Below, one piece after another: positions 28,805 to 39,863 of a DNA stretch of 64,000 bases (the first letter of the stretch is position 1; each line of letters opens with the position of its first letter). The notes beneath the pieces are model-generated. The model made no database searches, had not been told where the DNA came from, and saw only the letters and a program-made list of their open reading frames with translations. The stretch comes from Trichoderma breve (Eukaryota; Ascomycota; Sordariomycetes; Hypocreales; Hypocreaceae). Location: contig NC_079232.1 in the NCBI RefSeq assembly GCF_028502605.1, positions 3,410,001 to 3,474,000 on the forward strand, written 5' to 3'. A program made the translations under genes and the position numbers.

Positions 28805-29060
28805 AATATTAAAAATTTTTTTTTATTATATATAAATTAAAGTTATTTATAATATAAAATAAAATAATAAAAATACTTTTATAAAAATACTTATATACTA
28901 AAGTATATTATATTATATTATATTATATATTATAATAGTAACTTTATAATATTAATTTAATTAAATAAAATTTTATATAAAATAAATATATAGGATTTTA
29001 TATATTTATTAAGTACTTAAAGTTAAATTAAGAAATATAATTATTTTTAAAACCCCTTTA
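28805..29060 (-). repeat. LTR-like repeat, right inverted copy
   Basis: The plus strand here aligns with the reverse complement of 3455-3680, for example through ATTAAAGTTATTTATAATAT and AAATATATAGGAT followed by TATATATTTATT. This copy has lost most C and G positions that survive in the left copy. It is probably an LTR fragment in the opposite orientation. Confidence 0.5.
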
Positions 29061-30397
29061 GTAAATTTAGTTTCTAAAATAATATTATTAAAAAACTAAA
29101 TAAAGAATTTTAAAAAATTTAAAAATAAATATTTTAAAGAAAATAACTTAAATTAATTTATGAAATTATTTTATTTATATAGTATTTTTATTTAGTTAAT
29201 AAATATTATTTTATTATAAAATAGAAATTTTTTTATAATATAATTATAAAAAAATAATTATAAAAAAATAAAAGAATATAAAGTATTTTTTTAATTTAAA
29301 ATAATATTAAGAATTTTATTATTTAAATTTTAACTTTATTATAATTTATTTAATAATAATAATATTATTATTATAAAATATAAATAATAATTATTATAAT
29401 ATACTAAATAAAATTTATATAATTTATAATTATAATTAATTATTTTAATAATAAATTCTTTTATAATATAAAATATTCTTTTAGTTTTAAATAATATTTA
29501 AAATTTTACTATTTAAATTATACCTTTAATATAATTTATAAAATTAAAATAAAAATATTATTATAATATATAAATAATAAATAAATAAAATTTAATATTA
29601 AATTTTTTTTTTATTATTAAAATTATTATTTATATAATTTAATTTTTCCTAAGTATAAAAAATAAATTACTTAAAAAATATTAATTACAAAAAAACCTTT
29701 ATATATAATAATAATCTTTAATAAGTTATTTTATTAATTTTTTTAATAATTGTCTTAATACTTTTACTTAGCTTAAGGTTTTTAATACTCTTTAGTTAAT
29801 TTAATTTATATTTTACTTTATTTAACTTTAGCTTTTTCTTTTTTAAAGTTTTTAATTATAAATTTATAATTTTATTAATTATAAATTTAATTATTTATTT
29901 AATTATTTTATTATATATTATAATTAAATTATAATTATTATTAAAAAAAATAATTAAAGTATATTATTTTTTTATATAGTTTTTTATATTATATATATAA
30001 TTTATTTTTAAAAATTATTATTACTTTTTATAACTTAATAAAAAAATATAATAAATTTATTTAATTTAATTTAATTATTAAATTATAATTTATATACTTC
30101 AAGTTAATTATACTATACTTAAACTTTATTATTTAGGTTTTTTTATATATTTATATTATATTTAAACTTTATTATTTAAGTTATTTTATATACTTTAAGT
30201 TTAATTTTAAACTTTAATCAATTATACTTTATAATTTAAATTTTTAAAGTTTAACTTAATTAATTATAATTAATTAAATTAAATTATATATTAATTTTAA
30301 ATTTTAAATTAAAAGCTAAAGTATAGTTTTTTTTATTTTAATTATTATAGTTTTACTAATATTTTTAATAATAAATATAATTTTTAAAATAAAAAAG

Positions 30398-30670
30398 TAT
30401 TATATTATAAAAAATAAATATTATATTATAAAAAATAAATATTATATTATAAAAAATAAATATTATATTATAAAAAATAAATATTATATTATAAAAAATA
30501 AATATTATATTATAAAAAATAAATATTATATTATAAAAAATAAATATTATATTATAAAAAATAAATATTATATTATAAAAAATAAATATTATATTATAAA
30601 AAATAAATATTATATTATAAAAAATAAATATTATATTATAAAAAATAAATATTATATTATAAAAAATAAA
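30398..30670. repeat. 21-bp satellite, 13 perfect copies
   Basis: Thirteen head-to-tail copies of a 21-bp unit that contains only A and T (it begins TATTATATTATAAAAAATAA). The copies are identical by eye, and a partial copy follows. A unit lacking C and G cannot be diversified by RIP. Confidence 0.95.
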
Positions 30671-30900
30671 TATTATAATTATTAATTATATAAAAAATAT
30701 ATATTATATTTTAATAAAATAAAATTATAAATTATAATTATAATACTTAGTTTTATAAACTTTACTTTTAAATAATATTTTTTAATTTAATAATAGTATT
30801 TTTTAATTTATTTTAATAAAATTTATAATTAATTTAATTAGATTTAATTTTTATAATTTCCTTTTACTTTTATTTTTTAATAGCTTAATAATTAAACTCT

Positions 30901-31038
30901 TAATGTAGTATAAAGTGTGGGGTAGTATACTAATTATACTTCTGAAACTCAGGAAGTGGGATATCACAAGCTTCAGTCTATGTCGCACCTTCGCAATAAG
31001 CACTCACCTCACATATACACGGGAGAACTACATTCAAG
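30901..31038 (+). promoter_or_regulatory. Boundary of AT block and presumed promoter/5' leader of the BAR gene
   Basis: Only about 140 bp of normal-composition DNA separates the AT-rich block from the start codon at 31039. A TATAAA box-like sequence lies at 30909-30914. Any further upstream promoter elements would have to lie inside the AT-rich block. Confidence 0.4.
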
Positions 31039-32319
31039 ATGGATTTCTCTAAATTCAGCAAGGGTTTCTCGTAAGTCCACCCTCTTAGAAGGAGCTGTTG
31101 AGCAATATTTAACTAGTACGACTTTGGCAGTGATTTCAGTGCGCAGATTACTCCGTTTGCGTCACGGACCTTCCAGTTTACCAAGGAGCAGTTGGGCCAA
31201 GCAGATGATCGAGTATGCGTTTCGCAAAGCCAACATTATCGCACAACATGGAATTGTGGCACTAATGGTTTGTTGCCATAGACTGAGCTTCCTGCCGACT
31301 ACATCGACCTTGAGAAAAAGGTCGATGCGCTGAAACAAGCCCACCAGAAGATGCTTGCGGTGACGTCTGTTGCTCAAACTGCGCCCGGAGGGGTAATGCT
31401 TGGCTAATATGGAGAATTGAGCAGTTCGCAATATACCAACGAAGCCTATGACTATCCTCCCAACATCAAGGAGACATTTCAAGATCTTGGCCGAACCGTG
31501 AGTGAGAAGGTCAGCCTTCTATCTTCGGCTACATCTACTGCAGAGGCCCAAGCAGCTCTCGTGGCTCCAGCATCTGCGAAGCCGCAACCGAAGACTTTCA
31601 ACCATGCCATCTCTCGTGCGAGCTTATCCAGCAGCCAGCTCCTGCACCAGCACCACACTGGTGCTGGCGAAGATCCTCTGGCAACAGCTCTCGAGAAATA
31701 TGCACTTGCTATGGAACGAGTGGGCGACGCACGCCTTGCCCAGGATTCACAAATTCAAAGCCGGTTCCTAGCAGGATGGAACACGACTCTCAATACCAAT
31801 CTTACCTTTGCGGCGCGTGCTAGAAAGAATGTTGAAAATTCAAGATTGACCCTCGATGCTGTCAAAGCTCGTGTAAAGGGAACAACCTTTAAACTTGGCG
31901 GCGGCCACGCTCGGGCTGACCGTCCCGACGAAGCAGAGCTCAGCGCTGATGCTCAAGAAGAAATCGAGAAAGCAGAGGACGAATTCGTGACCCAGACCGA
32001 GGAAGCGGTTGGTGTGATGAAGAACGTAAGTGTATTTGCTCTCCAGTGCCAGAACACTTGCGGAAACTAATGACCCTGCATCTATAGGTTTTGGACACCC
32101 CTGAACCACTTCGTAACCTCGCCGAACTTGTTGCTGCCCAAATGGAATATCACAAGAAGGCATACGAGATCCTAAGTGAACTCGCTCCGGTCCTCGAGAC
32201 CCTGCAGACGGAGCAAGAAGTAGGCAGCACCTCTAAATTTTCAGCACTATAATAAGGAGCTGGCTGACATTGAGGGCGTTTATTAGGCCAGCTACCGAAG
32301 AAATCGTGATATGGCTTGA
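31039..32319 (+). CDS. BAR domain protein, Gvp36-like
   Basis: I assign six exons: 31039-31070, 31140-31212, 31282-31364, 31425-32025, 32088-32219 and 32287-32319. They give a protein of about 317 residues that begins MDFSKFSKGFS and ends YRRNRDMA. The conserved core (PADYIDLEKKVDALKQAHQK, then NEAYDYPPNIKETFQDLGRT, then a long alpha-helical region through residue ~300) matches the fungal BAR family that includes yeast Gvp36, a peripheral protein of Golgi and endosomal membranes that binds or bends membranes as a coiled-coil dimer. There is no signal peptide or membrane span. The start was chosen for the family N-terminus. All introns have GT-AG ends; the third donor (GTCTGT) is weak but keeps the VTSQYTNEAYDY frame. 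The last exon is inferred from the family-like C-terminus; without it the protein would end VGSTSKFSAL. This is the first gene next to the AT-rich block. Confidence 0.88.
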
Positions 32320-32671
32320 GGAATATCTAATGCTTTAATTGCGTGATGCAAGTAGGATTTTCAACATTAGTTCGATGAATGCCGCATAATATATACCTTG
32401 CTTGTTAGTTCTGAAGCTTGAACACGACCCAACTATGAATAAAAAGGTGCAATAAGATGTCAGACTTGGATGAAAATGAAAGTCACTTGAATTTGTGGCG
32501 TATAAATTCCTCATGAGATGGGGCGTGCAGCTTTCTAGTACAATGCAGAATTTGTAGTTCTCCACAACTTTATTTTCACCTCTCAATTGGCATCATAGTA
32601 AAAGACCTAAATAACAAGGCAGGGAGAAGAAATACAAAGGAAGAAAAGAAGAAAAAAGACAAATACCATTC
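32320..32671. promoter_or_regulatory. Intergenic: BAR gene 3' end and promoter of the Rrn11-like gene
   Basis: 352 bp without a credible gene. The only pattern is a purine-rich tract of about 50 bp (AAGGCAGGGAGAAGAAAT onward, about 32616-32660) directly before the ATG at 32672. It may be a core promoter or 5' leader feature. Confidence 0.4.
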
Positions 32672-33679
32672 ATGAATTTCGAAAAACCTCTATATGGGAG
32701 TGAAGGCTCATCTCACGCTCGATCTTCTCGCAGTTTTAACCATTCACGTAGCGATGTTCAGTTCGTTGTTGCTGGTGTCTCGGAAGCAGATGAAAATCCA
32801 AGGTCATCAGTGAAACAATTCCCCCACCGTGGGCTAGAAGATCTAGAGAAGCAAGAGAGGAAATTTCAGTCTGAGTCTGAGAATGGAAAGCAGAAATCGA
32901 GACTCCGGGAGGATGATCGCAAGGGCCATCTGGACGTCCTACTACGCGCGACTGAGCAATTCCTAGCTCAAGGGGAGATCGCGAAAGCAGCGAAAGCATT
33001 TGGAATCGTTCTTCAACTGAGGCCTCGGGCTGAAGCCATTGACATTCGTCTCCACCATCTCTGGGTAATTGGGTCGGAGATCCTGATGCGGCAGAGAGAG
33101 CAGCTGAAGGAGATTGACGAGCAGCTATTCACTGGCAGCAATGGGACTCAAAAGGCCGCACCACGATGGGGTTCTTCCAGCAACATGGGCGAGCTTAAGT
33201 CGTACTTTGAGATATTGATTCGTCAATACGCATACGATCATAAAGCACCACACAAGCTCTCAGCAGTCGACTTCTGGCTGGCCCTGCTTAGCTGTGAGTT
33301 AAGCACCGTCTACGCTGAGCATCTGAGAGGCATCGCTCATCTGGAGGCTGAAACGAGACTACAACAACATGGGGACTCTACACATCATGATACCGTTCTG
33401 TCGTCGTCACCCAATACGAATGAGTCTCTTGGTGGACGATCTGATTTTGAGGTCGTGGACTCTGGGCCGCATCATGAGACGAAAATGGATTGGGCGAACC
33501 AAAGAGAAGCAATTTGCCAACGCACCCTCATTCGCCTACGAGATATTAACCAAAGGACGGAGAAACTAGTCGACCAATTGCCTTACTCTAAAAATGAGAG
33601 ATTTCTACAGTTAAGAGAGATAACGTCACTTCTCTCCATTGACTTGAGTTTACTAAATTCTAGCACCTCAAGGCCATAG
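32672..33679 (+). CDS. Probable RNA polymerase I initiation factor, Rrn11-like
   Basis: A single exon of 335 residues. The first ~85 residues are low-complexity and Ser/Arg-rich. From about residue 87 there is a helical segment (HLDVLLRATEQFLAQGEIAKAAKAFGIVL, then a basic IDIR stretch and LWVIGSEILMRQRE) with the look of tetratricopeptide helices, as in the fungal Rrn11 family. Rrn11 is a subunit of the core factor that recruits RNA polymerase I to the ribosomal DNA promoter. A further helical region (FEILIRQYAYDHKAPHKLSAVDFWLALLS) follows near 178-210. The rest is acidic and variable. The assignment rests on remembered family pattern rather than an alignment; a generic TPR-like nuclear protein is the alternative. 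It converges on the EED gene, with 232 bp between the stop codons. Confidence 0.55.
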   Translation: MNFEKPLYGSEGSSHARSSRSFNHSRSDVQFVVAGVSEADENPRSSVKQFPHRGLEDLEKQERKFQSESENGKQKSRLREDDRKGHLDVLLRATEQFLAQGEIAKAAKAFGIVLQLRPRAEAIDIRLHHLWVIGSEILMRQREQLKEIDEQLFTGSNGTQKAAPRWGSSSNMGELKSYFEILIRQYAYDHKAPHKLSAVDFWLALLSCELSTVYAEHLRGIAHLEAETRLQQHGDSTHHDTVLSSSPNTNESLGGRSDFEVVDSGPHHETKMDWANQREAICQRTLIRLRDINQRTEKLVDQLPYSKNERFLQLREITSLLSIDLSLLNSSTSRP

Positions 33680-33911
33680 TACCATAACTCGTGTCAAGTC
33701 TTTGGATCTGGCCTGGGCTGCTATGGTTTATAGGCCTTGCATTATAATTCTTCTTCTTCTTCTTCTCTACGGCTTTTGGAATGCTGGGTGTGGCAACTCT
33801 GCCTTCTCTTCAAGAGAGACACAAAGGAGTCGCCCGTGGATGCACCTATGGGTAGCAAGGCAAGATGTTGGGAAAGATTGCCTTATCTGCTTCCCTTCCT
33901 ACTTCGCGGCT
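33680..33911. terminator. Convergent 3' region between the Rrn11-like gene and EED
   Basis: A 232-bp gap shared by the 3' ends of two convergent genes. It contains a short (TTC)6 run at about 33748-33766, whose complement is (GAA)n for the minus-strand EED transcript. No defined poly(A) signal was picked out. Confidence 0.3.
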
Positions 33912-35937
33912 TCATTTCTGAGCCCAGCGCTGCAGCAGTAAAGCTGTGTTTGAGCTCCCAACTACGACGCACCAGTCCCCTCCTGGACTCCAAGATGCCT
34001 GTCTGCCCACAAAATTGGCCGAGGATGACTCCATCTTATGGTGTCGTAGCGGCTCGTGCGTATCATCCATGCTATACTTGGTCGCCCATGATTCCAATGT
34101 CTCCGGGCTGAACTCCTGAGAATCTGTATGGTTTACATATACTGGAGTTGATGAATCTCGCTCACTGCCGGCTGCACGAGGCTTACTTGGTGGATCTGCT
34201 TTTGCCCGCGGGATAACGGGCTTCTGCCAACTAGGAAGCTGTATCGGTTTGCTTTTGTCCGTATGGTTTGCGAGCGACGACATGATATCGCGGTGAGCAG
34301 TCAGTCGCTTCAAATCCCAGAAAAAAATGTTGCCTGCTGCATTACAGAATGCAAGCACCGGATTCTGGTTGGGCACATGATGGAGCTTGAAGCGCATGAA
34401 AAACTGAGGGCCGCAGTTCGGGGTGTGGAATGCCAATAGTCGTGTATATTGGACTGGGCATTGAGGGGACGTTAGGGGAACGAAAGCAGACCGCGTAAGC
34501 CGTCCAGGATCTTCGTAATTCGTTGGGAGCACATTTTGTGGCGTGGGAGCAGTACTCTGGGGTGGTAGAGGATCATCTGAGGAGAATCCTTCGATCTTCC
34601 ACAGGACAATCACGTTATCGTGACAAGCTCTAGATAGGATGAGATCTCCATAAAATGAGACACTATAGAACAATTAGCACTGCTATAATATTTTGGCTCT
34701 TTGATTGTCTCACCAATCGACAATGCCGCTGTGCACTGCTGAAGTTGAAAAATGAGGATAATGAACCTGCAGGGGCGTATCAATAGGTTCATTGGGGAGA
34801 TCAGGAATGGTCCACTGCATTATAACATGGATTAGTATTGTACAGCAAAGTTGGGCAGACCGCCTTCATACCAGGTTTATAATCTGGTCGTGACCACCTG
34901 ACAAAAGATAGCGCCCAGTTTCGTGGAAAGCCTATGAAGTATCAGTTTCCAGGAAGCCTTGAGATAGGGCTATGGTGAAGCATCTTACCACACTGAGCAG
35001 ATTCCAAGAGTGACCTTCTCCGGCGAGAATGCATAAACATGGTTGGCTCCTATGTTTTTCTTCCACGCTCCATATCCGTACACTTGTGTCGTCTGAAGCT
35101 GAAGCGATGATGTATGGGTTGACAGGGGATGTGGCTAAATCATTAACGTCCTGTGTTTTGAGTGAGTTCCTGAGGCCCAAGGTGAAGAAGTGAGAGAAGA
35201 CGAACCCCGCCATGGCCAACAAAGCACTATAAGATGAAACCTTTCAGTCTAAGTCCGATATATCGTGTCCTAACAGTTGTGGTGCCTACCTCAACCAACC
35301 GGCCATCAACTACGTCGTATATCTTAACCTTGGCATCAACGCCGCCAATGCAGATATACGGCCTGCCATTTACGGCATCCATAGTCCAAGTACAACAACA
35401 ACTGGCAGCCTCATCCTGTGACTAGTTTAGTTATATTAACTTTGTGATTGAGGACGCGTTACTCACGTCATCGTCTCTTATGACATTGATTACATGACAA
35501 GGATTGACATCGCCTGTGTCTTTTGTGAGTCGGCATATAACAACCTAAAGCACTGCGTTAGGAAACGAATGCTGTTATATTGCCTGGTGATGAGTGACGC
35601 GGTTATTTGACAAGCTTTCCGTATCACTTACATGCTTTTTGCTGATAGCAGCAAAGACAGGTTCATGGTCTAGGGGCTGGTAAGGGCAGAATTTGACATC
35701 AAAGAATTCTATCCATTGTTTTAGCGGTTAGTCTTTCATCAATCACGGGTAAAATATAACTCTGGTAGCGGAATTGGATGCTTGCCTGCGATATTATCAT
35801 CACTGCCGAGGAACCTGGTGTCATTCTGCAGCTGTGTTAGCAATGAGCAATGCGCATGGATGGTTGATACTCACCTCTAGGGAGAAGGAAGTACGCAGTT
35901 TGGGGAGCTCAAAGTTCACATCATCGATGCTAGCCAT
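33912..35937 (-). CDS. EED: Polycomb PRC2 WD40 subunit EED
   Basis: I assign ten exons in transcript order: 35937-35875, 35825-35786, 35708-35632, 35544-35467, 35415-35290, 35226-35206, 35150-34989, 34931-34872, 34814-34714 and 34662-33912. They give about 492 residues. Diagnostic stretches are EFFDVKFCPYQP, FAAISKKH, GVDAKVKIYDV, DLATSPVNPYIIASASDDTS, RIWSVEE, FHETGRYLLSGGHDQ and SFYGDLILSRAC. EED is the seven-bladed WD40 protein of Polycomb repressive complex 2; it binds H3K27me3 and stimulates the methyltransferase. There is an in-frame stop upstream of the chosen ATG. Two splice features are unusual: intron 2 has a GC donor (GCAAGC) and exon 6 is only 21 nt (CFVGHGG). The last ~140 residues form a fungal-type extension with a final blade WSPGGDWCVVVGSS. 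Confidence 0.92.
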
Positions 35938-36385
35938 CCCGCCTGGTGGTTCTCTTTAATGTCGTCAAAATTAGAGTGGTATGGCATGAGTTCCAATCTG
36001 GGTTGAAGCACTGAAATGTCGCTGGATGTATTCTGCCCCACATCAATTTTGTCAGCAAAATTTAATAGCGATTGAAGTGAGGTGAAGTCAGATCGCGATT
36101 TTAATCCACAGAGTCGATAAAATGAACTGGAAGCAAGTAGTTGCAAATCTACCCAGAAAATTGCTATCTGGGTAGCTTTAATACACTGAAAATACCGCGC
36201 TATGCACAAAGCGTGATTGTCCATGAAGTACATCATCCACCCGAGACAAAGACTTCAAACGAAAATGAAATCAATGGTCATCATCATGAGCGAGCCGTTT
36301 GTATTATTATGACAAGCAAGCATTATTAGCTATTCCCAAGACATTGCACAATAAATATATGAAGAGGCGCTTATGTTACATCTTG

Positions 36386-36424
<39 letters not shown>

Positions 36425-36478
36425 TGTGCGTGTATATGGTGAGATGGATCTATCCAATGATTTTTGCGAAAACAGTCA
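35938..36478. promoter_or_regulatory. Intergenic: EED promoter and PMS1 3' region
   Basis: 541 bp between the EED start (minus strand) and the PMS1 stop (minus strand). It holds an (AT)17 microsatellite at 36388-36421. Open frames here are short and have no recognisable motifs. Confidence 0.4.
36388..36421. repeat. (AT)17 microsatellite
   Basis: 34 bp of alternating A and T about 60 bp downstream of the PMS1 stop codon, followed by a TG-rich stretch. Confidence 0.95.
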
Positions 36479-39469
36479 TCAGCTTGCTTCTCTCACATAG
36501 TCTTGCCAGGTTGTAATTGAATCAGTTTGCAAGTCGCGCTCCCATCCTACTCCGCTCCATGCCTGCAGTCGACTCAAGTGTCGTATTGTTGGGCGTCCAT
36601 GAGGGCAATTCCAGGGCTTATCCAGCTCTCCCATGTGGTTAACAAGAGAATACATCTGGCTTCTCGTCAAGGCTTTACCAATCATAATGCTGCTTCGACA
36701 TGCCCTCATCGCGAACATCTTTTGAACCTTCGAAGGGCGAGGGATGTACGAAGACTCAGCCGATTTGTCGCCTAAAAGAGATATCAATTCTTCCAAATCA
36801 TCTAGTTTGAATGTGACTTCGCGGCTGAGGGGTAACGAAGTCAACTGGCATCGCGATCCCACAGGGAAACGCCCTGTTGTATCAATATCTACTTTAAAAC
36901 CATTCGCATTTAGAGCGGTTGAATTCTCCAGTATTATCTCCTCTTCAAGAGCTGTCAGCTGAAGTCTCATGGGATGCACAAGGCGCTGTGATTGGATCTC
37001 AGTGGTATTTTGGAGCCTTTCGTAGTTGTACTTCTCGTCAGACGCATGCTGGTCGATGATGAAAAGTTCATCGTGCTTTCCCTCGCTTCCAGAGCCCAGA
37101 TGACTGGCAGGCTTAACGGCTATGATAAACCCAAGATTGAACTGGCCGATAATTCTCATTTTCGAAAAATCACCCTTTGAAATAATAAGAGGGAGTCTAG
37201 ATTCTGCATCGCTGGCATCGATTCGCTCCACAGAAGAGGCATTGTGCGCCGAAGAACCAGATTGAGAAGTATGACGACGAGGACGCCTATTATGGAGTAG
37301 TCGGAGCTTGCTCTTCTCTACATGTAAGTTTTGTATGCAACACGCCGTAATGTCTTTTCGCCGCACAGGTTTGGGGGGCTGTATTCTGGACTCTGCGAGA
37401 AGAGTTCTTGTATTGTCGCTTCTGATCGGGGAACCGCCGCCTGTTGATAAAAGGGTGGGTTTCGCATGCTGAATATCGGGCTCTGTTTCCAGAGACTCTT
37501 TATCATGTTGAGATTGCCCAGAAGAAGTATCATCGTTGATGGCTTTAGTATTCCTTTGTACCCGTGTAGGTCGTTGAATGTCAGGTTCGCTATCTGATTC
37601 ATATATTTCTGGACGAAGTAGTTCCTTTACTTCGTCTTGTTTTGGTGACATGGGACGTGACATTTCTGTTTCAGGAGATTTGGATTCATCCTCCACATCT
37701 GCAGCTTTGGTTGGGCTTTTTACGTCTCGCATAGGAGTTACTACCTCGCGTAGTTCTTTGACGCCAGCATCCTCTACAGAAAGATCAGGAGTAACAGGAC
37801 TGGAAGAGCCAGAAACTTGTGCATGGACGTTGAAATCCGGATCATGCAATCTCTGATGTTGGCTGAAAGCGGCATTGACACTCGAAATAGCTGACGACTC
37901 CTCACGTGGAGGGGAGTGGTTCACCAAGATGGTCTTCAGACGAGGGGTTTCTGGGGCGGTTTTCTCTGGAGAAGATGCTATGCCTCTCCTTATCACTGGT
38001 TCGATATTGCTGTTTAGGTGCAATTTCTCCTTCTCATTACGCTGCGACCTCGTCTTCATCAATCGCGATGCCGGAGCAAATTCGTCATCCGGCTCTGACA
38101 CTTCGCTGTCTGCCGTTAAGCTGATTTTGTTATCCTCGTAACTGAGGCTTTGTTCTACCTGGGGGGTAGAATGAGATATAGACGGTGACCTGTCGAAAAG
38201 TCGATGGAGTTGTCCAGGCTTAGTACCTTTACCATGAGAAGCCTGCAGTTTCACATTCTGAGTTGATGTCGCGACTGATATACTGTCTTCATGGGTATCA
38301 AACAACTCAGACAAGGAGGTACGGAGAGTATCCAGGAGGTTGTTTTGATCGTGCAGTAGAATGGACCGCTTATCAGGGCTGACGTTCACGTCATATAGCA
38401 TAGTATCTAGCTGGACATCGGCGAAAATGAAGGGCGACTGTGAGTTGTTATATGATCGATAAACTTCGTTGAAGGCTTTGGCCAATTGAGGCAGTGAGCA
38501 GGGTCGACCATTGACAAAAAACATTTGTCGATCAGGGGTCTGTCTACCCTCCCCATGAGCAGGTTTTGAGACGTGGCCAACAATGCGAACATCATGACTG
38601 TTAGAAGCTGATTTGTCGCTAGAGCGGGTACCCGAGGGCTTGAGTTCCAGGTGAAGATCGAGAGGTATCAACGCTGCTAGAGTTTTGGCGCCAAAGATAT
38701 TGATAATGTTCTCACGGGTAGTCGCATTGCCTTTCGTGGAAAAGAGTAATATGCGTTTCCCTTTTGTAGGTTGTTGAGATACGGAGAATTTCACGTTCGT
38801 CAGGATACACGCATACTGGTTAAGTAGAGCTATGACCTTGTGCCACTCCCTCTTGATATTACGGTCAAGTTCTCGGCGTCGGACAGGTAAATTGTGGAAT
38901 AAGTTTTCGACTGCAACAGTTGTCCCTCGCTGGGCTGCAACGACGGTTGTGCTATCCAGCTCTCCTGACTGGTGAAAAGTTAACTTGGAACCTTTAGGAG
39001 CTTCTTCCTCTAGGCATGTCGTCACGGTTAGAATTGACAAGGCGCATAACGATGCCAAAGCCTCTCCACGAAAGCCAAAAGTCTGTAGTGACTCTATGTC
39101 AGAATAGGAAGAAAGCTTTGATGTGTAGTGCTTGAGCGCGACAGAGCTATAGTTTGCCGGCGAGATTCCGGATCCATTGTCTTGAACTTCAATTGAATCG
39201 AGTCCTTGGTTTTTGAAACGAACGTCTTTATTACAAGTCAGTCGAGAGACATGGTCAAGCGTCATTACACCCAATTGGCACACCAACCTATGATGGTTGC
39301 CCCAGAGTCAACGCTGTTCTCGACCAGCTCTTTAACTACGGAACATAGGTCAACAATGACCTGGCCGGATTGGATTTGATGGACCTAACGGCCAAAAATT
39401 AGCCGGATATTTGCATATAGAAGTTGAAGAACTTACACTACGGCCATCAATTTGTTTGATCGTGGCCAT
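36479..39469 (-). CDS. PMS1: DNA mismatch repair endonuclease PMS1 (MutL homologue, PMS2-type)
   Basis: Three exons (39469-39437, 39384-39288, 39225-36479) encode about 958 residues. The N-terminal GHKL ATPase has [12 protein letters not shown] (Glu30, Asn34), DNGSGI near residue 60 and FRGEAL near 95. The middle (about 370-720) is a low-complexity acidic linker. The C-terminal MutL domain carries the metal-binding endonuclease motif [12 protein letters not shown] (near residue 768), ACRSSI and CPHGRPT near 917, so it is predicted to be an active nickase. In eukaryotes this protein pairs with Mlh1 (MutL-alpha) and nicks the new strand after mismatch recognition. The two small 5' exons were placed by family motifs and clear GT-AG signals; an open frame that ignores them would start at an internal, non-coding Met. 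Confidence 0.95.
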
Positions 39470-39863
39470 AAATTCCACAGATGCAGGTGTGAGAGCACCA
39501 AAGATATGTTGGAACAGAGAAGCAGCGTGAATGACGGCAACAGGATAAATACGTCCTAGCGCTTTTTGCCAGTAGCATCACGCTTGTACCCACAATAATA
39601 AGCAGTCAGTATAAAGCTAATAATGCAAACTATATTTGATATAATTAATTAACTGAATTATTGAGTTTGAATAATATTATTAATAAAATGCCAGTGATTT
39701 AGATCTATCATAACAGTTGAGTATAAGTTAATTTGATATTCAAATAATAATAATTCGGACTTGGGGTCATATTTAACAAGGTAATCAGCGATAGTGATAC
39801 AGTGTATTGTACTAGAATTTTGAATTATTTATCAAGAAACTATAAAGGATATAGCTCCGGATT
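39470..39863. promoter_or_regulatory. Intergenic: PMS1 promoter and complex I gene 3' region
   Basis: 394 bp. The stretch 39600-39760 is markedly AT-rich but not repetitive. Nothing else recognisable. Confidence 0.35.

Noticed and set aside
30956..31333. 125-codon plus-strand frame over the start of the BAR gene
   Set aside because: It overlaps the spliced exons in another frame and has no family features; the exon model explains the sequence.
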